A stretch of DNA of 64,000 bases. It comes from Calycina herbarum. Lineage: Eukaryota; Ascomycota; Leotiomycetes; Helotiales; Pezizellaceae. Positions 46,375 through 57,123 of the stretch are shown here, piece by piece. The position numbers were made by a program, and so were the translations under genes. The DNA is taken from assembly GCA_001414485.1 (NCBI GenBank), contig LLEY01000042.1:1-64000 (forward strand). Direction: 5' to 3'. The notes beneath the pieces are model-generated. The model searched no databases, was not told the origin of the DNA, and saw only the letters and a list, made by a program, of their open reading frames with translations. Position 1 is the first letter of the stretch. Each line of letters starts with the position of its first letter.

Positions 46375-48343
46375 TCAACACAGGTTGATTAAAACAACTG
46401 CGGAGGGAGTCGCTAAATGTCTTTAGTATTTGAACAATAATCAAAGTAAGGTATATAAAATAAAATAGAGAGATAAGGGGAAAGGATGAGTGAAGAAAAC
46501 TAACATGGCGCCGATAGCAACCCTACCTATGGTATTCGGTTCGTAGTAAGTTTCAGTCTTCTCAACCTCTTTCCAAATTTTTGCAAGTCGTTTTGCTTCT
46601 GCCATATCTTTTCTTTCCAACTCTATTCTCTCCGCATCTTCTTTTGACTGCAACTCTTCTGCTAGTGCCTCCGATTTCCTTTCTAACACCTCCATCTCGG
46701 GTACTTTGTTTTCAGATCCCACTCTCTCAAGCTCCTTTTTTCTCGCCTTATCTTCTTCTTCTTCGTCCTTTTTTTCTGACTCGGCTCTCCCCACGGCTTC
46801 CTTTTTTACTTCTGGCCTCTTAAACTGTTCTCCCTTACCCTTATCATTCTTTTCTTTCGCCTTGGTTTTTGAATCTTCTTTCTCCTGTTCCTTCCATTCC
46901 CTCTCAACTTTACTAATTCTTGCTCTCTGCGCTATCGTCGCCTCGAAATTTGCTTCTTCGTGAGCGCCTCTTGTTGTGTCCTTTACGACAAGCATTCCAA
47001 TTTGAATAGCGCTGGGTCGCCTACTTGGGTCAAAAGATAAGCATCGTAATAGAATGTTATCAAGCTCTTTCGAATACATGGAAGGGAGGGAGGATATCTT
47101 CTGCTCTGGAGAGTCTCGTCTGTACTGGTAGGGGAGTTCGAAGGTGCAAAGCTCGTACATAGTCACTATGCAAGGGATGTTAACAAGGTTTCAGCAAGCC
47201 ATGAGATGCAACGTTTCCACTTACAGGCAAAGGAATAAACATCACATTCGGGTTTCCGGCAGATTGACGAACTCTCTCTGTTTATTTCCTACACGAAGTT
47301 CGTCAACAAGGACCTTGGCCACAAATAACTCCAAGTACTCACAGGGGGTGTGTAGACGCGAGTTCCAACGTACGAAACTACCTTTGAGCTTGCTATTGCT
47401 TCGACACTTAGTCCAAAGTCGGCAAGCTTGACTGAATTCTGGGCAGTTTCGAAACTAGAGGCTAATAGGACTATTGAATAATGTCAATAACACAGCTTGC
47501 TAAAAAAGGATCGACTGACTGTTTCCTGGTTTGATGTCTCTGTGGATAACGGGATCCCAGTCTAAACTCGCTTTGACATCTGTTCCCGAATTTGGATCAC
47601 AGACAAGTCCAAAGTGACAGTATTTCACTGCTGAAATAATCTGGGAGATTATGTTTCGTACATACGCTTCTTCCACTGGTCTGTAAGTTGGATTAGAACA
47701 TGAATCTTTCTTACAGGGAGGACTGGTGTGTTGAACGAGGTAGGATTCTTTCCAGGATGAAAAAGAGCTCGGTGAATCAAAAACTTGATTTTCCGATTCT
47801 TCGGAGCCTTTTCGCGTAACAATTTTGATTGTCCTATAATTGCTGATAGAATAGAGCGAATGGGAGAAGGTGAAATAAAACCTGCATTTCTTACCTGTTT
47901 TCGAAATCTCGTTCTTCAATGAGCTCTTTCAAACTTCCATGTTCACAATATTCCTTGAAGATTTTAATCTCACACAAATAATCCGACAGCTTGATTGTTT
48001 CCGAATGTTTGAAGCCGACGATATTTGGGTGGTTCAAACGCTTCAAAATGCTGCATTCCCGCTGTGCGTACTTCATGGCCGCAGAATTGGGCGAACATTT
48101 CATGGTTTTGTATGCTACAACCTATAATATGTAAGCCGAACTGTTTACATTTAACACCTGGGTTTGATCTCTCACCCTCCCATTCCCATCGTATCCTGCT
48201 CGGAATATGCCTTGTGTCCCACTGATTCGAATAATGACACCTGTGCGAACATGTCGAGCAGCTTCGAGATCGACGGGCTCAGGCTCTTTTGTGTCAGGCT
48301 GGGCTTGCTGAGTTGCTCTCCACAATCCCCACGGGAAGGACAT
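46375..48343 (-). CDS. Serine/threonine protein kinase with charged coiled-coil tail
   Basis: Exons 48343-48176, 48121-47895, 47833-47520, 47470-47343, 47273-47225, 47165-46527 and a last exon. Kinase motifs are VVAYK (Lys 61), ECSILKRLNHPNIVGF (helix C), HRDIKPGN (Asp 231), DFGLS (Asp 254) and YELCTFELPY. Layout resembles NIMA/NEK-like kinases. The APE glutamate is not clearly present: exon 4 ends at TPP, and the best acceptor in CAGAGAGAG gives SSS. After about residue 350 there is a long Lys/Glu-rich coiled coil (KEQEKEDSKTKAKEKNDKGK and on). The end is ambiguous: acceptor TTTAG near 46415 gives a stop at 46375, whereas acceptor CAACAAG at 46355 joins in frame to the DUF6590-like gene. A read-through without splicing would end at 46441. 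Confidence 0.75.
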
Positions 48344-48617
48344 CTTGAGTCGATATTGATACAACCAGGAGTTAGGCAGCTTTCTGAAAGATGTAAAACT
48401 TCAATCGACCTCACCGCTCGAAATTTTCTGAAATGAATTGTTGGGCGTAGTAGCAAGGGTCCCCGCTATGAATGGTTGGCTAGGTAGTATTGTTGGATGT
48501 CTGCACTCGATGTTACTGTGGCGCCACGGTGCAGGGGAGCGCAGCCTAAAATTATCCCGACTTGGAGTGGAACAGCTGAACTTAAATTGTTTCCTTCTGA
48601 AATCTCAAACCGCACAA

Positions 48618-50197
48618 ATGGGACTAGAAATCGCATTGGCTGTCACTGGAGTTGCTCTCGCGGGGCCAGGAATTTTGATACTGTTCCGCGATTTTGGTAC
48701 CTCGATCGTCAGCCGAGTCGACACTGTGAAAAATGCTCCAAAACTCGTTCGCGACCTACGGAAAGTTGGCAGGGTGGTTTGTGAAAGTCGATTACAAGCC
48801 AATTTGGAAATTACAGAGCACGCATTTGCTCTTGATGAATTGAGAGATAGCCTTCGTGCAGATTTGGTTCGTGGTTTGGAGCAAATGCGCCATGAACTTC
48901 TCCGTATCGACAGCTTACTCGGGAAATTGGTTGATTCAAATAGTAAGGTCAATAGACTCAAGCTAGCAATGCCTCCACTCTGGACTTGGAGTTCCGATGC
49001 AAAGAGAATCATTCGAGATTTTGATAAAGCGCGGACGAATTTTGAAATCACCATCAATCTTGTCGAACGGTCTCACCGCGCTGCCATCGTAGCTCTTCAA
49101 CCGCTACCATCAGAAAAATACAAGCCGCGACTCAAGCCAGATGGCTCTGCCTATACTGTCATCGAAGAAAACTCACACATTTGGGCGGGCGGTGCAGAAA
49201 TTCGCGACAAGGCAGGAAATCCAAACGCAACGCAGGTCATAATTGAGTACGCGAAAGAGTTTCCGAAGGAACTGATTCCAAGAATTGCCAGTCATTTGGT
49301 TAAGACGCAAAATCAAACAGGACTTTTGAAATGTCTGGGTTACCACGGGGCGAAGATCCGTATCTTGTTTTCCAACCACCGGAAGGCTTTGGAAACCCCA
49401 TAACACTTCAAAGTATCATGGTGAAGACCCCAGTCTCGGAAGAGAATCCGTGGGGAGGATATCCGTTAGAGTCCAGATTACGCCTGGCCCATCTCCTCTC
49501 GATTTCTGTACTCTCTGTCTTCAATGGGGATTTCGTCCACAAGAACATTAGCTCAGACACCATTCTTCTCCTGAGGCCACTGTCACCTGAAATCCCCAAC
49601 GCCACTCAAAGTCTTATTTCCGCTACCCCTTACTTGAGTCACTGGGCCATGTTGAGGAAAGCAAGCGATCTCTCGAATTTGAGGGGAGAAACAAACTGAG
49701 TCCGAGATATCTATCGACATCCCCAACGTGCAGGTTTACAGCCTCAAGAACGATACAACATTGGGCACGATATACACAGTCTTGGTGTTTGTCTTCTTGA
49801 AATCGGGTTATGGGAATCATTGGTAGCCACCGAAAGGGACACTGATGCTCTTTTGGTCGACATCAACGACGCTTGTGATGTGAGTGAGCTCACTTTGTCA
49901 GATAAATATCAAGCCATGGCGGTTGAACTTCAATTGGTTGGGCGAGACCAGGCTGACTCAATCGACGTCCTGACAAAACCGTCAACTGTCATGAAGGTGT
50001 TGGTTGCACTGGCTCAGAAGTCATTACCTCAACGGATGGGTACGAAGTATGCTGAAGTAGTTGTTGCTTGTTTGACATGTTTTGACCAGGGATTAAGGAT
50101 GGAGTTAGGGGAAGAGGTTGACTTTGAGAGAAATGCCGAGTCTGTAGCTGTTCGATTTAAGATGATTGTGGTCGAAGCTTTGGCACAAATGTATTAA
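48618..50197 (+). pseudogene. HeLo-like domain plus pseudokinase gene, disabled (MLKL-like architecture)
   Basis: Met at 48618 opens a glycine/hydrophobic N-terminus (MGLEIALAVTGVALAGPG). A helical region of about 200 residues follows, typical of fungal HeLo-like cell-death domains. The C-terminal half is a kinase-like domain: YLVFQPPEGF as hinge region, GDFVHKN in place of HRD (no catalytic Asp), a GHDIHSLGVCLLEIGLWE block, then a helical tail ending at 50197. Two lesions separate the parts: a net one-base change of frame within about 49342 to 49352 (frame passes from CLGY to GEDPY), and an in-frame TGA at 49697 to 49699 before VRDIYRHP. The family is known in fungi, and relation to animal and plant MLKL has been proposed. 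Membrane-targeted death activity here is inference, and this copy looks inactive. Confidence 0.7.
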
Positions 50198-51129
50198 GGC
50201 TGGAGAGGTTTGAACACACTCAAAAAGACTCCCTTACACTACTATTGAAATAATATACTCCTTTTGTTGTACTTTGCACCTCTACCAACCTGCCACGATA
50301 GCAATAACCGATCAGCTCTACTTTGCTCCTTTATTTATCTAAACAAGAATCAAAAATCCAATGACATAAAAGATTAGAACAATTAGGGTCGCATTTTCTT
50401 TGTTTTTCTGGAAGCTGTAGGGCAATCGTAAAAAGTAAATAGCCACACTCCTAGTAGGCAATAAAAGCGGTAGCAAATAGGTACCTAGTTCGACGTTCTC
50501 GTTGTTCCAACCCTATAGTACAATCCAAGGTAATGACCTAGAGAGTTAGGATAATCGGTCTTTATTGTTCTTAACAAACTAAATCAATTACCATAAATTG
50601 TCCAAAAGAGTTAGACAGGTACAAGACTGAAGTAATTGCGGCCACTTTTACTGTTCATGGAAACCCATCAAATCCTATTGATCCTTAGTGACCCTGCGCT
50701 GGGTGTTGATAAGTGACTACTCTCTGAATTTTAGGTGAGCGAGCATTTTGAGTGTATAACCAAATGATCAAATATTATTAGAATTATAATTGTATTAAGT
50801 ATACTTAATAAAATACCATTTCCTTCTATTCTACATACTATGAAATGGATTAAAAAAGACAGAATATGAACTACAGTATTGCCTCTCCTATTTCCAACTT
50901 AAGAGCGTGCTACTTTCACCACGGGCATGCAAATAGAAGCGAAGTCCGACCCTGCTTAGGGCGTACACAGTGTTGCGACTGGCCCTAGTAATAGTCAAGT
51001 GCTATCCTGAAGTTTGGCGAGGATCCTCGCTAAGATATAGTGATTACTCTTTGAAATTTGGGATATAATCAGATAATCAAAAACTCACACACTCAAAGTA
51101 AAAACCCATTTTGACATACTAAGTATACC
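50198..51129. other. AT-rich, repeat-bearing intergenic DNA
   Basis: No gene. The motif CTCTGAAATTTAG and variants appears here (about 50727 and 51050) and again at 52110, 52303 and 52326, suggesting ends of a decayed repeat family. Confidence 0.45.
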
Positions 51130-51322
51130 TGTCGGTATATGCACAAGTGGTTAGCACTTCCACGTGCCTTTTGCACTTCCACGTGCCTTCCTCGCTTAAT
51201 AAGGAAGGCAGGTATTTAAGAACCGAGTACAGACTTCCTTCTTACTCGGTATGCATCAACGATAGTTATAAGAATATACACTCTTTTTGCATCAAGCTAT
51301 CGACCGCCAAGTCGAACCAACA
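51130..51322 (+). mobile_element. Solo LTR with 5-base target duplication
   Basis: 193 bases beginning TGTCGGTATATGC and ending GAACCAACA, flanked on both sides by ATACC (51125-51129 and 51323-51327). TG...CA ends and a 5-base duplication are the hallmarks of an LTR left after recombination. A TATTTAAG box near 51214 and a doubled GCACTTCCACGTGCCTT (about 51154 and 51173) lie inside. The short length suits a Copia-type LTR, but no internal region remains to prove it. Confidence 0.8.
51154..51191 (+). repeat. Tandem 17-mer inside the solo LTR
   Basis: GCACTTCCACGTGCCTT occurs twice, two T apart. Each contains the palindromic CACGTG (E-box), so it may be an LTR promoter element. Confidence 0.8.
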
Positions 51323-51669
51323 ATACCTAATTCTCTCGCCCTCTTACAATTTAAGTACCCTGGATTAGATGAATAGTGAAAACAGTCAGTGTCTTATTTT
51401 GCATTACCCCTTCTTTTTTTCTCTACACATATAAAGTAGAACGTACAAATATAATTATTTTTAACTTTCCTCAAAAATAAAGCGTCCATTACACATTCAT
51501 TCAATATTTTTATATTCATTAACCTCTTTTAAACGCAATGCTAGTTATTTAATAAGATGTGACACAGAGATAAAAGCGAATATCATTCCTAGGAAGCTTC
51601 TTTGTCAGGCGTATTCTACTCAAAGATTTGGCGACTACGCGTACTAAACATTAGTGATCACCTTCTGAA
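51323..51669. other. AT-rich spacer between the solo LTR and the MITE
   Basis: Nothing recognisable apart from the two target duplications at its edges (ATACC on the left, CTTCTGAA on the right). Confidence 0.6.
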
Positions 51670-52106
51670 CAGTGTGAGAAATGAGTCGAGTAGAGTAGCG
51701 TAATGACTACCACTCTACTCTACTCAAGAGATTTTGAGTGCTACTCTACACTACTCACTACTACACGAGTAGTGCGGGCCGAATCGGACCGGGTCGGGCA
51801 CGGGCTCGGAGTAGTGTCGGAGTATATAATCATAATACTTGAAGAGCTTGTTAATACTTAGAAGGATTATCGTATCTCTTTAGAAAAGAAATTAGAGAGA
51901 AGAGGTTATTTTTCTATCTAGTTTTCAAGAATACCTTTCTTTTTATCTCTAGGAATATAGCTTTTTAGCTTATATTTATTATATATTACTTCTATTTATA
52001 GACTACTTAAGTACTACTTAAGTAGTTAGAAGTCGCTACTCTACTCTACTACTCAAGAGTACTCCTCGAGCAGTGTTGAGTACTAGAGTAGTTTGTGCTT
52101 ACACTG
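51670..52106. mobile_element. hAT-type non-autonomous element (MITE)
   Basis: 437 bases starting CAGTGTGAGAAATG and ending GTGCTTACACTG, short imperfect inverted ends (CAGTGTGAG / CAGTGTAAG). They are flanked by the 8-base duplication CTTCTGAA (51662-51669 and 52107-52114), as hAT transposases make. Clusters of GAGTAG/CTACTC just inside both ends are subterminal repeats. The centre has a short GC-rich patch (GGGCCGAATCGGACCGGGTC) and an AT-rich remainder. No transposase is encoded. A second, truncated copy of the left end is at 35468. Confidence 0.85.
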
Positions 52107-53299
52107 CTTCTGAAATTCAGTGTACTTTAGTATAGCTATACTTTTCTACGACATTACCATCTCGAGAACAAATCACAAAGGCGAATTAGAATCGACGTAA
52201 CTTCACTCCAAGTTTAGATAACCATCATTAATTCAATCTTTCTCTTTTCTGGGTCATGTTTATAAGTTCTTTTAGAGGAATAAATAGTGAAATCTTTACG
52301 TTCCTCCGAAATTTAGTGTTCAGCCCCTCTGAAATTTAGCGACTGGGCGCTATTTTTCAGCTATGCTTGCTCTGTTCCCGAGGATATTGAGGCAAGTTAT
52401 CCGGTCTGTTTGTACTACAGATAACAGAAATATATTTAAATACTTCCTATCTCGTCAAACTTTCTAAAAGCAATAGAAATTCTAGATGCAAAAACAGCAG
52501 GAAATTCACAGACAAGGTTACCAGGACGGAAAAAACTTCCCTTTTTACACACCGTGCTAAATTAGATCTTGAACACCCCAAGGATGTCAAAAAAAAGTAA
52601 AAAAATACGGGCTGGCTCTAAATCGATTCATTAATAACTCACAAGACTCTCTGATAGTTTAATCATATGATTGTTGTATAATGCCGTAATGTTGCTGAGA
52701 ATTTTTAATTTTAAGGGGTGCAAATAAAGAAGTTTATTCCGTCCCAGAAGGGGTTGGTAATAGGGACTTGGAACCGAGATTTCGATGTAAGAGAAGTAGG
52801 CATGACTCTGCGAACACCTGCTTTTACCCTGGTTGTACAAAATAGTCTAGAATAATCGAAATTATTATTCGAGAAGATCTCATTCTTGATTCTTCTAAAA
52901 CCTCTAGGACAATAGGATAGTAGTCGCAGAGTAAGGCCTAAAACTAAGAGAACTTGATTAACAAAAGTGAAGAGTTTATAACGAAGTGAAATAACATAGG
53001 GTTGAAGATAGATAATGTATAATAATAGGAACAAGAAAATATATTTATAGAAAAAAACGACAATCATAAAGCGCACGCATCATGGTATATAACAAAAGAA
53101 AAAGCAATGCTGCAAGTCCCAAGTCCATCCTTACTCCCAAAACACCTCGCGCCTATATCTCCTTTCAACCCAGTTTTCCCTATTTCCCTCCGAAGAAAAC
53201 AAGAACAAAAGAAAACATTATATCCAAACTCCAAATATCACATACCTATCCTTCCCTTCCCATTTCCATCCCGATACGCTAAAAACAAAAGAAAAATCA
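52107..53299. other. AT-rich intergenic DNA with a dispersed repeat
   Basis: 52786 to about 52920 carries the dispersed repeat (GTAAGAGAAGTAGGCAT, then CGAACACCTGC, then ATTATTCGAGAAGAT). No gene seen. 53080 to 53299 is the 3' flank of the minus-strand coiled-coil gene. Confidence 0.5.
52786..52920 (+). repeat. Dispersed repeat, copy 3
   Basis: GTAAGAGAAGTAGGCAT, CGAACACCTGCTTTT, then ATTATTCGAGAAGATC and TTCTAAAACCTCTAGG. The second half also resembles 34350 to 34420. Confidence 0.55.
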
Positions 53300-54878
53300 T
53301 CATATCCACCTCTTCTCCCTCCCCTTAATCCCCTCCCCCTCCTCAGCCTGAAAAAGCCCCGAAATAAAAGCCCGTTCATTGGTAGCAAGATCCACCTCCA
53401 AATCCCTTATTTGCTCAGCGTTGATCCCCAATCCCATCTCCCCAGGTCTTAGACTGTGAACATCATTTCTGGCTTGTGCTTCGCTTCTTACGTGGAAATC
53501 ATTTTTGGGCCCCTGGAAATCACTTCTTCCATTCGAATTCTGTCTCACAACTTGATCGCTTCTCGGACCATGTATCGAAGGATTCCTTACCGGTCCCTGC
53601 TTCCCGTGCCTGCCCTCTGGCATCAAAGGCCGATTGTTGCTGTTGATGGCTGGAAATAGAGATACTCTTCGGGAGTGACGACGTGGTGAGTTTTGGGGAC
53701 TGAATTTTGTGGGTGAGGATTGGTGTTGTGGTTGTGGTTGGACTTGAACTTGTGGAGGGGTGGATGGTGCGTATTGTTGTGCTTGACTTTGAGTATGGGT
53801 TGGAGAGTGCTGTGTTTGATATTGGGTATGTGTTGGAGAATGCTGAATATAGGTCGGAGAACGGAGTGGAGGGAGGGATGGACCTTCGGTTGGGTGGGGT
53901 GGACGTGCCGGGGGTGAGGGCAGGGGTTTATTAGGAAGATGGCGACCAGTTGGGAAGGGGTGGATAGCCAAGGCGGTTGGGGAGACAGTTTTTGGTGATT
54001 CCGGTTCAGGGATTCGGTGAGATGAGGTTCGGGTAGGGTATTGAGTAGTATTAGTAGCAGGTGAAGGGTTTTGAGCTTGGTCGTTGGATATTTGGGGTGT
54101 GGTTGGAGATTGTTTGTTGCGTTGTTGCTTTAATGATGGTTGGGAGGCCACAGTCCGGGGACGACGACGATGGTTATTTTCGCAGTGCTCGATTCGTTGT
54201 TGGAGATGGTGATTATGTTGGGTTAAAGCTCTTACTGTTGCCTCTGCTGCAATTGCACGCGAAAGAAGTTGCCGATTGTCATCATCTATTAAGGTGATAG
54301 TTTGCTCCAGTTTTTTGATGGCAGAACGTGACTGGATATGTTAGTCCATGGATATGCTAGATTTCGCACCCGAGGGAGAGTGTACATACTGCGATTGCAG
54401 AGCTTTGGAAATCTAACTGTTGACCAGGATAAGCGGATCTTTTCGAATGAAGAGCGATTTGTGAAGTATCTTCGAGCTCAACAGCAAAAGCACCCGATGA
54501 AGATTTGGTGGACGAGTTTGGTGACGCGGGAAGTTCAAAGATCTCAGTATCGAAGACCGTATCTACAGCCGAAGCCGACTGCGGCGTGACATTTGTCTCT
54601 GTTGAAGGGTGTCTTTTGTGTCGAAACTCGAAATTCCATCTTTTACCTTTCGGCGTGGCCTGACTGGATGTGCTCAGAGTAGTGCTCACGAGTGACACCT
54701 CGCTGGGAGCATAATGCTTCGTTCTCGCTGTATCGTTCGACTTTTTCTTCTTTTCCTTAATACCCTTCTCCTTGACACCAGCTCCATCTAGAGAGAACTG
54801 CGTAATAACATGTGGGATGACAACTTTGGCCGGTTTGTCCTTCGCCGGCGGGGCCTCGACCATTGGACAAAACGACAT
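53300..54878 (-). CDS. Pro/Gln/Ser-rich coiled-coil protein of unknown function
   Basis: Two exons (54878-54390 and 54331-53300) separated by a clear GT-AG intron (GTATGTAC, branch GACTAAC, TCCAG) give 506 residues. The N-terminal third contains a Lys-rich block (KEKGIKEKKKKSND). Residues about 164 to 215 form a coiled coil (AIKKLEQTITLIDDDNRQLL). The middle is low complexity: HSPTHTQ repeats and PQVQVQPQPQHQ. An amphipathic acidic end follows (EQIRDLEVDLATNERAF). The short coiled coil resembles that of many uncharacterised fungal proteins found beside transposase-derived DNA-binding domains, but no such domain is present. It is an intact gene between two repeat-rich regions. Confidence 0.7.
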
Positions 54879-56540
54879 CTTCGCTCAGGTTACGACAAGA
54901 GGTACCGAGGAGATGTAGCCGAGTTTGATATAGAGAATGTAAGAATATGGCACGAAGATCGCGACCGTTGTTGTTGATGAGACAGACTAAGGGAGGCTGT
55001 GAGGGCGAGCAGTGGTAAAAGAAGTTCCTTCAAAGAACCAGAAACTAGGTAGACATGTGCGAAGGATGTTGGGTTGGATATACGGACAGGTAGCAGCAAG
55101 AGAAATTGGAATGCCCTGGACCTGCTGCGTGTGGAACCAGCATCCGACTGGGTAAAGGCGTGTTTCACACTCACCTGGGACAAGATGGCTGCATGAGTGC
55201 TGCACACCATAAGAGAAGACCACCATGACGAAGAAATCCTTCTGCTGGCTGCTGTGCCTGGATTGATTGATAGGAGCAGTAACACAGTCAGCCTAAGCAA
55301 TCGTACACGCCGTGCATACACTTGTCGCCTGTAGAGATGCCGCTTGGCCTTCCGAGGACTGCCTCTCGTATATGTGGCTTGCGATTAGCGGTAAGAAAAG
55401 ACATATTTGGATAAAGACGGGATGGTTTCTGGGATGATTTGGAGGGCTGAGAACGAAAAACTTGACAGAGTGACAAAAATCAGAGGCCGGGGGCGCGTCA
55501 AGGTCACCTCGAAGCGCCGTACCAACAAGGGGACCAGAACCGGCGCTGCGGCCGACCTGGTTGCTATCACGCAGCATACGAAAAGAAAAGGGGGCGGGAC
55601 TCGAGACTTGATGCGCGACCAGCGATCAGTGGTCGGAATTCTCATGCCGTGTCCAGGTTGACTCGACAAACAACATACTTCTACAAGTGGAATTGTAGTC
55701 ATCACCGTGTGGTACCGTATCGGTATTGGTGAAAGGCCTGAACAGTTGAACTGGAAATGGAACTGAGACGTCGAGCCGAGCGATATGGGCTGATTGGGCT
55801 GTACCTGCCGTGAAGACTCCAGTACTGCAGGTGGTACTGCGTATGGTGCTTCGCCTGCAAAGGAAGAGCTTCGTAGAGGTGAGGGGTTTACGACTACCGC
55901 TCCTTGTCAGTGCGTGCTGGTCCTGCTGTGCTGTTGTGGTATTTCTTTCATCGAATTCAGGTCTCGGGAACCCAGGAATCCAGGAACGGGGTGCATATCC
56001 AGGAATTGATTGTTAATTCAGAGGCATTTCGCTTCCCCTTTTTGCGCGATAAACGCGCAGGCCGGTTTGATCTGGACAATGCCGTAAGTCTTGACTGAGT
56101 CTCTGAGGTGGGAATGGAATGTTGGCGAAAGGGAAGACAAAGCAGATGTTCAACGAATCAGGTGTCTCGTTGGTTGGTTGGCGTGTGATGTTGGTGGTGT
56201 TGGTGATGAAGAAGTCCAGATAGCAAGGCAGAGCGGGAATCTTAGGCCCTGTAAGCGAGCTTAGGAACCCCTTGAGTCTGTAAAAGCAGCGCTTAAGTTT
56301 TACCAACTCCAGTTAAACTTAGTACTTAGCCCATAAATTTTAGCTACTGCTCCTAAAATCTCCAGACAGTTGTTTGTATTGGTTATGAATTCTGACAAAT
56401 AAATTCACAGGGTGCTATAAAAAGGAATAATCACTGCCGCTTTCTGACCCAGTACTCCGTACTTACGATGTACTCCAGGTTGGTTCCAGGGCATTGGGCA
56501 GGCCTGTACGAGCCCGGAACCATAGGTCTGTGTATACAGG
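54879..56540. other. Intergenic DNA before the AT-rich block
   Basis: Normal base composition with many small overlapping frames and no recognisable domain. It probably contains the promoter of the coiled-coil gene. The composition changes abruptly near 56540. Confidence 0.5.
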
Positions 56541-56969
56541 GCATTTTGCCGATTTTGCCGATTTTTAGCCTCTTACTAATAATATATCTTCTACTACTCT
56601 CTCTCTAGACGACTGGTACTACGATAAGAGCTATAAAATACGTATAAAACATAAGGAAGCTATACGCTAACTTTACTAGTTTAGAAAAGTCTTTATTTAT
56701 ATTCTATAGTAACGATATAAAGACCTCTTCTCTAGTTAGTCTCTTAGAGAGAGTATAATACGTAAAATACTTAGCTACGCTACTTCTAAACAAGTCTACG
56801 TAAACTATAGTAGTTCTATATTTCTTCTTTTAGATAAAGAAGTAGATAAGATTATTTTATATACTTTAGAAAGCTAGAAGAACTACTAAATAAACTAGAG
56901 TAAACTAAGAGAGAATTTAAAGCTTAGATATTTAGTTTAAATACTTAAGCGTAGAATATACTAAAGAGG
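56541..56969. other. AT-rich degraded repeat flanking the LTR element
   Basis: Composition and stop density match the RIP-mutated element to its right, yet it lies outside that element's LTR. It is probably another decayed transposon. Nothing in it could be identified. Confidence 0.5.
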
Positions 56970-57123
56970 TGTTACGAATTACGTTATACGTAGTAAGTAG
57001 TCTAGACGGCGCTCTAATAAGACAAGGTATAATATCTAGGAAATAGAAGATAGTATAGAAGGGAATTAGTAATATAAGAGGTATTTAGGTATTCTAGGAT
57101 CTTACTATTAGATAACTATTAAA
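56970..57123 (+). repeat. 5' LTR, at least its first ~154 bases
   Basis: Starts TGTTACGAATTACG. Aligns by eye with 63847 to 64000; its right boundary cannot be set because the other copy leaves the window. The two copies differ mainly by C/T and G/A changes (for example ACGTTATACGTAG versus ACGTTATATATAG). Confidence 0.8.
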
